DNA from: Alkalimarinus alittae
GTDB lineage: Bacteria; Pseudomonadota; Gammaproteobacteria; Pseudomonadales; Oleiphilaceae
DNA length: 64,000 bases
Direction of reading: 5' to 3'
NCBI RefSeq assembly: GCF_026016465.1
Contig: NZ_CP100390.1
Coordinates: 620,001 to 684,000, forward strand
The first letter of the stretch is position 1. Each line of letters begins with the position of its first letter. The position numbers were made by a program, and so were the translations under genes. Below, one piece after another: positions 56,346 through 64,000 of the stretch. Under the pieces are notes generated by a model, which was given only the letters and a program-made list of their open reading frames with translations, had not been told where the DNA came from and made no database searches.

Positions 56346-56888
56346 CTAATGATGCATCGACCCCATATTACTTACAGAACCCGTATTCAATATATCCATC
56401 GTAATCTCATTGAACCCCAGCACAGTACCGCCATGTTTCGTTACAAATGCCTCTGCAGCCGCTTTCTCTGCAAAAGAGCCTAAAGTAGGCCCCATGGCAC
56501 CTTTCATACTTGAGCCAACAACAAACCAAGCATCTTTAGCGTTAATCATGTGCTCATCATTGGGAGAGTTCCAGTCACTACGGCTCATATCATGAACATA
56601 GATGTCTTTACTGTTAGGCTTGTTTTCAGGCTGTAAGTACCAACTCATCAAGTCGCGGGTAGAGCAGAATTTTCTTACACTATTTTGACGGCCTTCAAAG
56701 AGCTCGCCTTTAGGGCCTGGAAATTCGCTAATGACCATACCGCACAAATGGCATTCATCTCCTGATTCAATCGCAACAGGAAGGTTCTTAGTGTGTTGTG
56801 TAGTGTCTTCATTGCTACAGGCCGTGATAAAAAGCATCGCAATGGCGGCTGTTATTATTTTGAATCGGTCAGCATTAAGAATGTTAAT
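56346..56888 (-). CDS. nosL: Copper-binding lipoprotein NosL
   Basis: Outer-membrane-type lipoprotein that supplies Cu(I) for NosZ maturation. Mature part has the metal site CHLCGM and the family blocks EGRQNSVRKFCSTRDLMSW, DAWFVVGSSMKGAMGPT and FAEKAAAEAFV. The first ATG (56837) gives MLFITAC, too short to be a lipoprotein signal. Extending in frame to an ATT at 56888 adds a proper n-region and hydrophobic core (NILNADRFKIITAAIA) and places AGGAG eight bases before it; no ATG, GTG or TTG is available in that stretch, only a CTG too near the Shine-Dalgarno. I infer an ATT start (180 aa). Distal gene of the nos operon. Confidence 0.87.
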   Translation of the reverse strand: MNILNADRFKIITAAIAMLFITACSNEDTTQHTKNLPVAIESGDECHLCGMVISEFPGPKGELFEGRQNSVRKFCSTRDLMSWYLQPENKPNSKDIYVHDMSRSDWNSPNDEHMINAKDAWFVVGSSMKGAMGPTLGSFAEKAAAEAFVTKHGGTVLGFNEITMDILNTGSVSNMGSMHH

Positions 56889-56925
56889 GGTCAGTACTCC
56901 TGATTATTTAATGATCGGTATAGGG

Positions 56926-57750
56926 TTAGATTTTTCTGCGCGAAAAAGCCCAGTAAGCGGCACTGAGAGGTAATAGCAGCCAGCCAATCAGTACAGCGAA
57001 TAATGTCATAAACCCAAACTCTACTTCACTAGCCATCACTAGTAAGCCGCCTCCGCTGCCTTCGAATCCGACTAGGTTTATTAACCTGAACACATCTGTG
57101 GGGTTTAATAATAGTAAATAAGGAAACAGCTCAGGGTTAAATTGTCCATCAGTTGCTACCAATAGTCCCAGTAACGCGAGATCAAACACCAGTACAAACA
57201 GAAACCAAAAAATTAATGCCATACCCGCTGCTTTTGATTTTTCAGAGACCAGCGCACTGATAAAATAGGCGGCGGCGACAAATATTACACCGAGTAACGT
57301 GGCTGAAATAATAAAGCGAGTGAACGCAATTGAAAGCGCAGGAATGTCTACCCCGCTGGCAAATATCGCAATAATTACTGCAGACGAACCAAACCCAAGC
57401 GCCGTCGAAATACCCATGATCAGACCGTGACCTAATAATTTGCCCAGTAATAGCTGTGCTTTTGTTAAAGGGTAGGTGAGAAGTAGTAGTAAGGTACCGT
57501 CTTCATCTTCCCCGACAATAGCGTCATAGGAAAGCAGAAGTGCAATTAAGGGGATAAGAAATACTGCCAGGCTAGCCAAACTGATAATGGTATTAGGGAT
57601 AGAGGTAAACCCTACTACGCCTGACGCCGCAGCACCAAACCAAGATATTCCGATTGAAAGCAGTGCAAACACAAGCGTGATGGCAATAATCCAACGATTG
57701 CGAAGGCCGTCTTTCAGTTCTTTTTGTGCTACACACCAAATCGCATGCAT
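56926..57750 (-). CDS. nosY: ABC transporter permease NosY
   Basis: 274 aa, six transmembrane segments, permease partner of NosF. N-terminal WCVAQKELKDGLRNRWI and DEDGTLLLLLTYPLTKAQLL are family blocks. NosDFY is required for assembling the copper-sulfide centre of NosZ, probably by handling sulfur species or copper handover. Overlaps nosF by one base. Confidence 0.93.
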   Translation of the reverse strand: MHAIWCVAQKELKDGLRNRWIIAITLVFALLSIGISWFGAAASGVVGFTSIPNTIISLASLAVFLIPLIALLLSYDAIVGEDEDGTLLLLLTYPLTKAQLLLGKLLGHGLIMGISTALGFGSSAVIIAIFASGVDIPALSIAFTRFIISATLLGVIFVAAAYFISALVSEKSKAAGMALIFWFLFVLVFDLALLGLLVATDGQFNPELFPYLLLLNPTDVFRLINLVGFEGSGGGLLVMASEVEFGFMTLFAVLIGWLLLPLSAAYWAFSRRKI

Positions 57751-58727
57751 TATTGAACCCCCTCTTTGTCTTTTGTGATTGAATTGGTCATATGTGGCGG
57801 TGGGGTGTCGTGATTATGGCTGGCACTAGCTTCAACATAATGACGGTAGATTTGCTCTAGCGAGGGTGTTTGAAGATCAATGTCTGATACGCCAGGGTGC
57901 TTCATTATTTCTCGTAACACTTGGGTTTTATAAGCGTGTGACGTTTGAATCTCCATTGCGTTATCGCTAGCGGTACTGATATCAACCGCGTGACCTTCTA
58001 GCTCTGAGCGTAAAATATCTCGGTTGATCTCGCCATAAGCGCGAATGGTTGTGGGTAGCTGGGCTTGCTCTCGGAGTTCAGTTAAGGTACCAAGTGCCTG
58101 TAGTTGACCGGCACCCAAAATGGCCGCTCGATCAATATGTTTTTCAACGCCGGGTAATACATGTGAGCAAAGCACCACAGAGCAGCCCGATTTTTTAAGT
58201 TGATCAACCATGGCGTAAAAATCTTGTGTGGCAATGGGGTCTAGTCCAACCGTGGGTTCATCAAGTAATAATAGTTTAGGCGCTGTTAATAACGCTTGAG
58301 CAAGGCCGAGCCTTTGCTTCATGCCTTTTGAATAAGTTTTAACCTTACGATTGGCCGCGTGGTTTAAGCCGACTTCTTCTAGTAGTTGCTCGACTCGATT
58401 TTTATGGACCTTTTTTAGCTTTGCAAAATAGGCAAGGACTTCTTTGCCGGTTAACTGCTGGTAGAACGAGACGTTCTCTGGCAAAAAACCAAGCCTGTAT
58501 CGATGGTCGCTGAAATGTGGCGAGGTGGGTGCATGACCAAAAACAGAAACAGTACCCTCTGTTGGTTTTAATAAACCAAGGATTAGTTTCATGGTGGTGG
58601 TTTTACCGGCGCCATTGTGACCAAACAGACCTAAAACTTCGCCTTCTTCGATATTGAGCGATAATTCTTTAATTGCCGCAATTCCATCAAAGTATTTTTT
58701 AACTTGATTGAGCTGGACTACGCTCAT
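57750..58727 (-). CDS. nosF: ABC transporter ATP-binding protein NosF
   Basis: 325 aa ATPase: Walker A GHNGAGKTTTMK, signature YSKGMKQRLGLAQ, Walker B LLLLDEPTVGLD, switch His in CSHV. Works with NosY and NosD in NosZ cofactor assembly. Its start overlaps the nosD stop, and its stop adjoins the nosY start, so translation is coupled. The C-terminal His-rich stretch (SHNHDTPPPH) is longer than I expect. Confidence 0.95.
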   Translation of the reverse strand: MSVVQLNQVKKYFDGIAAIKELSLNIEEGEVLGLFGHNGAGKTTTMKLILGLLKPTEGTVSVFGHAPTSPHFSDHRYRLGFLPENVSFYQQLTGKEVLAYFAKLKKVHKNRVEQLLEEVGLNHAANRKVKTYSKGMKQRLGLAQALLTAPKLLLLDEPTVGLDPIATQDFYAMVDQLKKSGCSVVLCSHVLPGVEKHIDRAAILGAGQLQALGTLTELREQAQLPTTIRAYGEINRDILRSELEGHAVDISTASDNAMEIQTSHAYKTQVLREIMKHPGVSDIDLQTPSLEQIYRHYVEASASHNHDTPPPHMTNSITKDKEGVQ

Positions 58728-60145
58728 GAGGCGGCTCCTGTTGTTTGGTTTTTATTTGAAAGTTGAGGGCTGAGGATGTTGTTACTTTCAGTAGGGCGCA
58801 TAAGTGGATAGCTATCGGTTACACCGGGAGACTTTAATACCGGAAACTCACGCTGAATCCATCTCAGTGTTTCAACCGCTGGGCTATTCATGAGTACTTT
58901 TGCAGAGGGGTATTTCCACAGCATTTTGTCGACACCATCGTTGGGTTCGTAGGGTATATCACCCACGCCATTGCTGTCTCTATCCCAACCGAGGTAGTCA
59001 CTCCAAAAATTGCCCGCACCTTCGTTTGACCATTCCTGCGTGCGGGTGGATACATATTTCACCTGCTGTTTATTGCCGATGAAGTTATTACCAATAATGA
59101 TATTGTCTTCTGAACCTGCCGTAATATGGATTCCCAAATCACCTTCTCTAAAGGTGTTACCGACGAGCTTATTGTAAAAAGAATTATAGATAAATAAAGC
59201 CTTTCCCTCGGCCCCTTGTGCTGAGCTGTCACCGATATAGTTGCTACCTTGTCGAGTATTAGATACATGGTTATTCTTGATGGTGGAGTCGGTGATATAG
59301 TTGAGTAGAATACCGTAGTTCTCATTCCACTCTGAACGATTGTTAAGAATCTGTAGGTACTTGGACTGCATTAATGCATAGCCGGTACGAGTGTGATGGG
59401 TGTAGTTGTTCTCGACTAAATTGCTATATGAATACATGTAATGCACGCCATAACGAAGGTGGTGAAATTCATTATTGCGGATCGAATTTTTGTGGCTAGT
59501 ATCGATATAGATGCCATCTCGTGTGTGCCATACTTCATTAAACGCAACGTCTGCACCTGTAGAGCCGTAAAGATGGATGCCGTTTCCCCGGTCTTGAGAG
59601 CGGGTTTCTAGTGAGCCTTCAACACGGTTTGATAGCACTTGGGTGTTGACGCTTGAATCTAAAAATATGCCAAACGCAACGCCCTTTAAATAGTTGTTTT
59701 TGATCACGGCATTTTCAGCTGTCTTCTTAACAATAATACCCGCGTCCATCGCGGTGAGGTCATCCCCCCAATTAAGAATATTACACCCCTTAACAGTGAC
59801 GTTGGGGGCGGTGATACGAATGGCATCTTTGGTCTTATTAGCGTCTAAATTTGTGCCGGGTTCACAGTTGAGGGTTAGTGGTTTGTCGATTAAAAGGCTG
59901 CCAATATAGCGGCCGGGTCTCAGTTGGAGTGTGTCACCATTCTGAGCCTCATCAATCAGCTTTTGTAACGTGTTTGTGGGGCTTACAACGGTTATGTTGC
60001 GCGTTGTATTGTCGCTGATTTCTGCGCTATTTTCTGCACTACTAAGCTGTTCATTGGCATCAAGGTTAGCTGAAAACAAGACCGTTAATACGGAGTAAGT
60101 GATTAAGGCACCAATGTGAAGGACTGAAGGTTTTTGTGACATCAC
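58724..60145 (-). CDS. nosD: Periplasmic copper-centre assembly protein NosD
   Basis: 473 aa. Signal peptide (about 1-30), then a parallel beta-helix (CASH domain) seen as repeating short strands with N-N turns from about residue 95 to 345 (VKGCNILNWGDDLTAMDAGI quoted in part as NWGDDLTAMDAGI; HTRDGIYIDTS; YALMQSKYLQILNNRSEWNE in part). C-terminal SDYLGWDRDSNGVGDIPYEP is a family block. Partner of NosFY for NosZ maturation. Confidence 0.95.
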   Translation of the reverse strand: MMSQKPSVLHIGALITYSVLTVLFSANLDANEQLSSAENSAEISDNTTRNITVVSPTNTLQKLIDEAQNGDTLQLRPGRYIGSLLIDKPLTLNCEPGTNLDANKTKDAIRITAPNVTVKGCNILNWGDDLTAMDAGIIVKKTAENAVIKNNYLKGVAFGIFLDSSVNTQVLSNRVEGSLETRSQDRGNGIHLYGSTGADVAFNEVWHTRDGIYIDTSHKNSIRNNEFHHLRYGVHYMYSYSNLVENNYTHHTRTGYALMQSKYLQILNNRSEWNENYGILLNYITDSTIKNNHVSNTRQGSNYIGDSSAQGAEGKALFIYNSFYNKLVGNTFREGDLGIHITAGSEDNIIIGNNFIGNKQQVKYVSTRTQEWSNEGAGNFWSDYLGWDRDSNGVGDIPYEPNDGVDKMLWKYPSAKVLMNSPAVETLRWIQREFPVLKSPGVTDSYPLMRPTESNNILSPQLSNKNQTTGAAS

Positions 60146-60280
60146 GGCTACTCATTCAAATCGTTAAAAACAGACAGCAGATAATAGGCTAATTAGCAGG
60201 CTGATGGGCTGAATCTGTAAATGAAATTACATTTAATATGATTAAGTATTTTAGGGTAAACAAGAAGGGGATAACTTGAG

Positions 60281-60312
60281 TTAGCTCAACCTCCGAGTAG
60301 AGGCTGAGCTAA
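60281..60312 (-). other. Strong hairpin between nosZ and nosD
   Basis: TTAGCTCAACCTC (60281-60293) pairs with GAGGCTGAGCTAA (60300-60312); on the minus-strand transcript the single mismatch becomes G-U, giving 13 pairs around a six-base loop, 41 bases after the nosZ stop. No T run follows, so it looks like an RNA-stability or processing hairpin rather than a full terminator. Confidence 0.6.
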
Positions 60313-60353
60313 TTAAGGCACGTTATCAAGCGATCACGTGTCTAAAGCGCTTA

Positions 60354-62252
60354 TTAAGCTTTTTCTACCAACATGCGACCACGCATTTCCATGTGTAGTG
60401 CATGACAGAACCACTGACAGTAGTACCAGAAAACACCTGGTTGGTCTGCAGTAAATGTTACTGAAGACGTTGCCTGAGGCCCGATCTCCATCGCCACGCC
60501 GTGGTTTGTCATTGAGAAACCATGTGTTACATCTTCAATGGTATCAAGGTTAGTGACAATTACGGTGACTTCATCACCTTGCTTAACGGTGAAGTCGGTC
60601 ATGCCAAAGCTAGGCGCAACAGAGGTCATGTAAACACGAACCTTCTTGCCATCACGAATAACTTTGCTCTCTGATTCAAGAGTAACGCCGTCTTTTTTCG
60701 CTTGAGCCACAGTTTCTGCGAAGAACGGATCGTCACGCGTCCAAAGCTTCTTAGGCTTTAATTGTGAACGGTGAACAATGATGCAGTCATGAGGTTCTGC
60801 GAATGCAGGGCCATCGTGAATAAGCTTCATTTCTTCACCAGAAATATCGATCAATTGATCGTTCTCAGGGCGAAGTGGTCCAACAGGTAAGAACCGGTCT
60901 TTCGAGAACTTACAAAGAGAAACCAAGTATTTACCATCGGCATCACGGGTTTCACCCATTGAAGTATGGTTATGACCAGGCTGGTAGTGAACATCTAGCT
61001 TTTGCTTGATGTAGTTAACCTTTTCACCATTGTAAGCTTTGATTGCATCTTCAACATTCCACTTGGCGATTTGGCTATCAATAAATAGTGTGGTGTATGC
61101 GTTACCGCGACCATCAAATGCGGTGTGCAATGGCCCTAAGCCTAATTCTGGCTCTGCTACAACAGTATCACGCTCTTCGATCTTACCATCAAATAAAGCA
61201 GGTAGTTTGTCGATAGCTATGATCGTAACCGTTGGTGATAGCTTACCGTTGGCAACAAAGTATTTACCATCTGGGGACGTGTTTAAGCCGTGTGGTGACT
61301 TTGGTACAGGGATATAGCGCGTGAAAGGGCTGTTAGCGGCTTTACGGCCATCAACTACTGGCACTTTAGAGTCGCCAATGGTTGTGTACTTGCCTTCTTT
61401 AACTGCTTTCTCAACCGCATGAATATCAAATACAACTGTCCAGTCACGCTCGTTACGCATTGACTCGGCTAGTGTTACACCATTTTCAGAGTTGTAACAG
61501 GTCGATGCAGCAAAGCGGCCCGTGTAGTCAGCATCTGTGTTATCAAGGTTGCCATCAACAATAACCTGGAATGCCATTTCCATTGTTTCAGCATCAATGG
61601 CGTTGTACATGGTGTAGTATTTTGATGGATCGTTTAGGTCACGACCATCATTTGGCTGAGGGATACGGAACTCGCCATTACAGAATACATATTTAGTGTG
61701 AGGTACTTTTTGTACTCGCAAGCCGTGAACAGCCTGAACGTTAGGTACATCAAGAATTTTGTCACACTTCATGATGTCGCAACGAATACGAGCTACGCGT
61801 GTGTTTAGTTTGTCGTTGATAAATACGTATTTACCATCGTATCGGCCGTCAGTCATAGACATGTGAGGGTGGTGAGCATCACCGCATAGGTGTTTGTCAG
61901 ACTTGCCACGAATCAGCTTACTTTCGTTGGTGATACCCCAACCTGTTGCAGAGTCAACATTGAATACAGGGATACGCATCAACTCACGCATTGACGGAAG
62001 ACCCATGATACGTACTTCGCCTGACTGACCACCACTCCAAAAACCGTAGTACTCATCAAGTTCGCCAGGGTGAACCTGTGCTTTTGACATTGAATCTTTT
62101 GCTGCTTGAGCAAATGACTCACGCGTCATGACTGTACCGGCTAAACCGGCAACGCCTGCAACACCCGCAGCACTTGCAGCTGCCGATGCGCCCAAAAAGC
62201 CACGTCGGCTTATGGATGGCTGATTTTCGTTTTCGTTCTTCTTGTCTTCCAT
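60354..62252 (-). CDS. nosZ: Nitrous-oxide reductase NosZ
   Basis: Periplasmic copper enzyme reducing N2O to N2. 632 aa: Tat signal ([10 protein letters not shown], residues 15-24), beta-propeller with CuZ histidine ligands ([10 protein letters not shown] and others), and C-terminal cupredoxin domain with the CuA site [12 protein letters not shown]. The Tat signal marks the clade I (typical denitrifier) form. Catalytic ligand motifs look intact. It follows nosR on the same strand. Confidence 0.98.
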   Translation of the reverse strand: MEDKKNENENQPSISRRGFLGASAAASAAGVAGVAGLAGTVMTRESFAQAAKDSMSKAQVHPGELDEYYGFWSGGQSGEVRIMGLPSMRELMRIPVFNVDSATGWGITNESKLIRGKSDKHLCGDAHHPHMSMTDGRYDGKYVFINDKLNTRVARIRCDIMKCDKILDVPNVQAVHGLRVQKVPHTKYVFCNGEFRIPQPNDGRDLNDPSKYYTMYNAIDAETMEMAFQVIVDGNLDNTDADYTGRFAASTCYNSENGVTLAESMRNERDWTVVFDIHAVEKAVKEGKYTTIGDSKVPVVDGRKAANSPFTRYIPVPKSPHGLNTSPDGKYFVANGKLSPTVTIIAIDKLPALFDGKIEERDTVVAEPELGLGPLHTAFDGRGNAYTTLFIDSQIAKWNVEDAIKAYNGEKVNYIKQKLDVHYQPGHNHTSMGETRDADGKYLVSLCKFSKDRFLPVGPLRPENDQLIDISGEEMKLIHDGPAFAEPHDCIIVHRSQLKPKKLWTRDDPFFAETVAQAKKDGVTLESESKVIRDGKKVRVYMTSVAPSFGMTDFTVKQGDEVTVIVTNLDTIEDVTHGFSMTNHGVAMEIGPQATSSVTFTADQPGVFWYYCQWFCHALHMEMRGRMLVEKA

Positions 62253-62376
62253 CGTTTTACTCCGCTTTAGTCGGGTTTTATTGGGGTACGAGACAACACA
62301 TTTAACTCATATCCCGTGTTTATCTTAGGTTTACTAATTTTAAACTGTGTTTAAATTGTTGCGTTTATCGCGCGGC

Positions 62377-64000
62377 TTATCCGACATTGATCGCGTCAAT
62401 GGGCTTCAGATTAGGCGCGGGTTTATTCTTTCGTGCTTTTTTGGCTTTATTCACCAAAGGTGGGCACTTATTCTCGTTGTGATATGTCATTTGGCAATCA
62501 AGGCAGTGGTGACACTCGTTCGCATTGATGGTGCCGTCTGGGTGAATCGCTTGAATCTCACACTCAACCGCGCAAAGCTGACAAGGCTGACCGCATTCTT
62601 TACGGCGCTTCAACCAATCAAATAATCTAAGTTTGGTTGGAATAGCCAACGCTGCGCCAAGAGGGCATATATAGCGGCAATAAACTTTGCGTGTGAAAAT
62701 AGAGATAAAGAGCAACGTTACAGCGTAAGTCACAAACCACCACTCACGTTGGAATGCCAGTAAGATCGTTGTTTTAAACGGCTCAACCTCTGCAAAGCGC
62801 TCAGCTGTAGACATTGACTCTAGTGAGATACCGAAAAGTGCTAGCAAGATGATATATTTTACTGCCCATAGGCGCTCGTGGACGGCAAAAGGGAGTTCGA
62901 ACTGCTTGATTTTGAGCTTTCTGGATAGTTCGTTAATAAGTTCCTGCAGCGCTCCGAATGGGCACAGCCAACCGCAGAATATACCTCGACCCCAAAGCAA
63001 AATTGATGCAGCCGTGAAGCCCCATAAAATGAATATGATGGGGTCCATTAAGAACAGCTCCCAGCGGAAGTCTCCCATAACGGCATGTGTAAAGGTCAGC
63101 ACGTTGACGACGGACAGTTGTCCGAGGGTGTACCAACCAATAAATAATACAGTATAGATGAGGAAGCCTCTACGAAGGTTGTGCAGTAGGCGAGGGTAGC
63201 GCACTAAAATATCTTGCATAAAGATAACAGCACTTAGGAATACTAAACTAACTACTAACACCGAGATCGAAAAGGCTTTCTGCTGCCATATAGTCACCCA
63301 TATCGGCAGTTCTTCTTCTGCGACGGGTTGGATAGGGCGATCGATGTAAGCTTCTGGTGTTTGGTACCCACCCACAAAGCTAACAAAAACACTATCTAGC
63401 GGACCCGTCTGGCGACGTACAAGTAGTTCTATATCCCAAGGCGTGCCAGGGTCAAACTCAAATTGAGGACGAATAATAAAAATATCCATCTCTTTAAAGT
63501 CAGGCGTATTCGCAGTATATACGTCGGTTAAACGGTGATGGTCTACATCTCTAAAGCTAACGGTATCGTCACCTTGGTTGAGTTGCATACGATCAAATAT
63601 ACCGCCACGCACATAGCCATTCCCCTTAAATGAGTAGGGGCCTGTGCCGAGCACTGCGATTGCGTGTTCGCCTTCTTTAAGTTCACCCATTAACCAATCA
63701 TACTCACGATCACCTAATAGGTTTTTACCCACTGTAGGTGCGTTGAGGTAGGTGTAATACATGTCGATGAAGGTATCTTGTTTTTCATCTGCCGATGCTT
63801 CTTCTATCCCTTCGCCTGTTGAACCAATAAAGGCTTTGTCAACCTGAGCGCGGTCAAGGTGTAAGCGGCGAATGGAGCCGTCTCCGGTGAGGGTTGTCCA
63901 GTCGGCTTCTTTAAATACATCTTTCTTAACGGTGGCAGGTAGTATTGTACCGCCCGTAGTCGGTTCAATAAGGCCTATTTTTTCAGCGACCTTGTGAGCT
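62377..64000 (-). CDS. nosR: Nitrous-oxide reduction regulator/electron donor NosR (C-terminal part)
   Basis: Partial: the frame is open from 62377 to the window end, 540 residues so far, with the N-terminus outside. The visible N-terminal part is the periplasmic FMN-binding domain (LTGDGSIRRLHLDRAQVD, YYTYLNAPTVGKNLLG), then membrane segments with the CGWLCPFGALQEL and CRYICPLGAALAIP motifs (CxxxCP), and a C-terminal cytoplasmic pair of 4Fe-4S sites (CQLCAVECEIQAIHPDG, CHHCLDCQMTYHNENKCPP). NosR is needed for nosZ expression and electron supply to N2O reductase. An internal Met at 63762 should not be taken as the start. Confidence 0.96.
   Translation of the reverse strand, partial: AHKVAEKIGLIEPTTGGTILPATVKKDVFKEADWTTLTGDGSIRRLHLDRAQVDKAFIGSTGEGIEEASADEKQDTFIDMYYTYLNAPTVGKNLLGDREYDWLMGELKEGEHAIAVLGTGPYSFKGNGYVRGGIFDRMQLNQGDDTVSFRDVDHHRLTDVYTANTPDFKEMDIFIIRPQFEFDPGTPWDIELLVRRQTGPLDSVFVSFVGGYQTPEAYIDRPIQPVAEEELPIWVTIWQQKAFSISVLVVSLVFLSAVIFMQDILVRYPRLLHNLRRGFLIYTVLFIGWYTLGQLSVVNVLTFTHAVMGDFRWELFLMDPIIFILWGFTAASILLWGRGIFCGWLCPFGALQELINELSRKLKIKQFELPFAVHERLWAVKYIILLALFGISLESMSTAERFAEVEPFKTTILLAFQREWWFVTYAVTLLFISIFTRKVYCRYICPLGAALAIPTKLRLFDWLKRRKECGQPCQLCAVECEIQAIHPDGTINANECHHCLDCQMTYHNENKCPPLVNKAKKARKNKPAPNLKPIDAINVG

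Noticed and set aside
62253-62376. FNR/Dnr box (TTGAT-N4-ATCAA) upstream of nosZ
   Set aside because: I looked for it between nosR and nosZ and found no convincing match; the main nos promoter is probably upstream of nosR, outside the window.

Overview
The window reads as chromosomal DNA of a facultatively denitrifying, probably marine gammaproteobacterium. Evidence: the lptD-surA-pdxA-rsmA-apaH block, the aroQ-accB-accC-prmA-dusB-fis-purH-purD block, SlmA, a Fur box, and a near-complete nos operon with a Tat-exported (clade I type) nitrous oxide reductase. Base composition looks middling (not computed). I see no transposase, integrase, phage gene, CRISPR array, rRNA or tRNA. Genus is not determinable from what I can see.

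Layout. 166-7395: envelope and housekeeping (lptD, surA, pdxA, rsmA, apaH, DUF423, thiS), then thiG and slmA to 8924; apaG is missing from its usual place. 8987-11554: orphan solute-binding protein, a Fur-box promoter driving a 42-residue membrane peptide and a cytoplasmic protein, then a diguanylate cyclase. 11771-13855: a codon-biased EF-G of the second type. 13941-18702 (minus): DUF4156 lipoprotein and a two-gene RND pump. 18892-23139: aromatic amino acid genes (monofunctional pheA; DAHP synthase behind a leader peptide and attenuator) around a J-domain membrane protein and a secretin-domain protein. 23674-27671: peroxiredoxin-glutaredoxin fusion, Lpd-like flavoprotein with an extra C-terminal Cys pair, GltS. 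27778-33267: solute-binding protein, DUF2071, PEP-CTERM protein, EamA exporter, a broken CDGSH-glutamate synthase gene, MliC lipoprotein. 33722-39515: urease operon ureDABCEFG plus hupE/ureJ. 39651-41459: 7TM diguanylate cyclase. 41580-51010 (minus): purD, purH, fis, dusB, zinc-ribbon protein, prmA, accC, accB, aroQ. 51155-56253: divergent c-di-GMP genes (two-receiver cyclase; LapD-like receptor) and DUF2333. 56346-64000 (minus): nosL, nosY, nosF, nosD, nosZ and the C-terminal part of nosR, cut by the window end.

The observation I rate highest is upstream of the DAHP synthase gene: a short ORF with a run of Trp, Tyr and Phe codons (W-Q-Y-W-F-Y-Y-F), followed by four successive mutually exclusive RNA pairings ending in an intrinsic terminator. 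The geometry fits ribosome-mediated attenuation that senses all three aromatic amino acids together. Second-tier items are the Fur-controlled micropeptide operon, the Prx-Grx/flavoprotein pair with a C-terminal CxxC, the decayed CDGSH-glutamate synthase gene, and a nosL that seems to need an ATT start. Several starts were reassigned from Shine-Dalgarno position and family N-termini (lptD, thiS, pheA, fusA, nosL, ureF and others).
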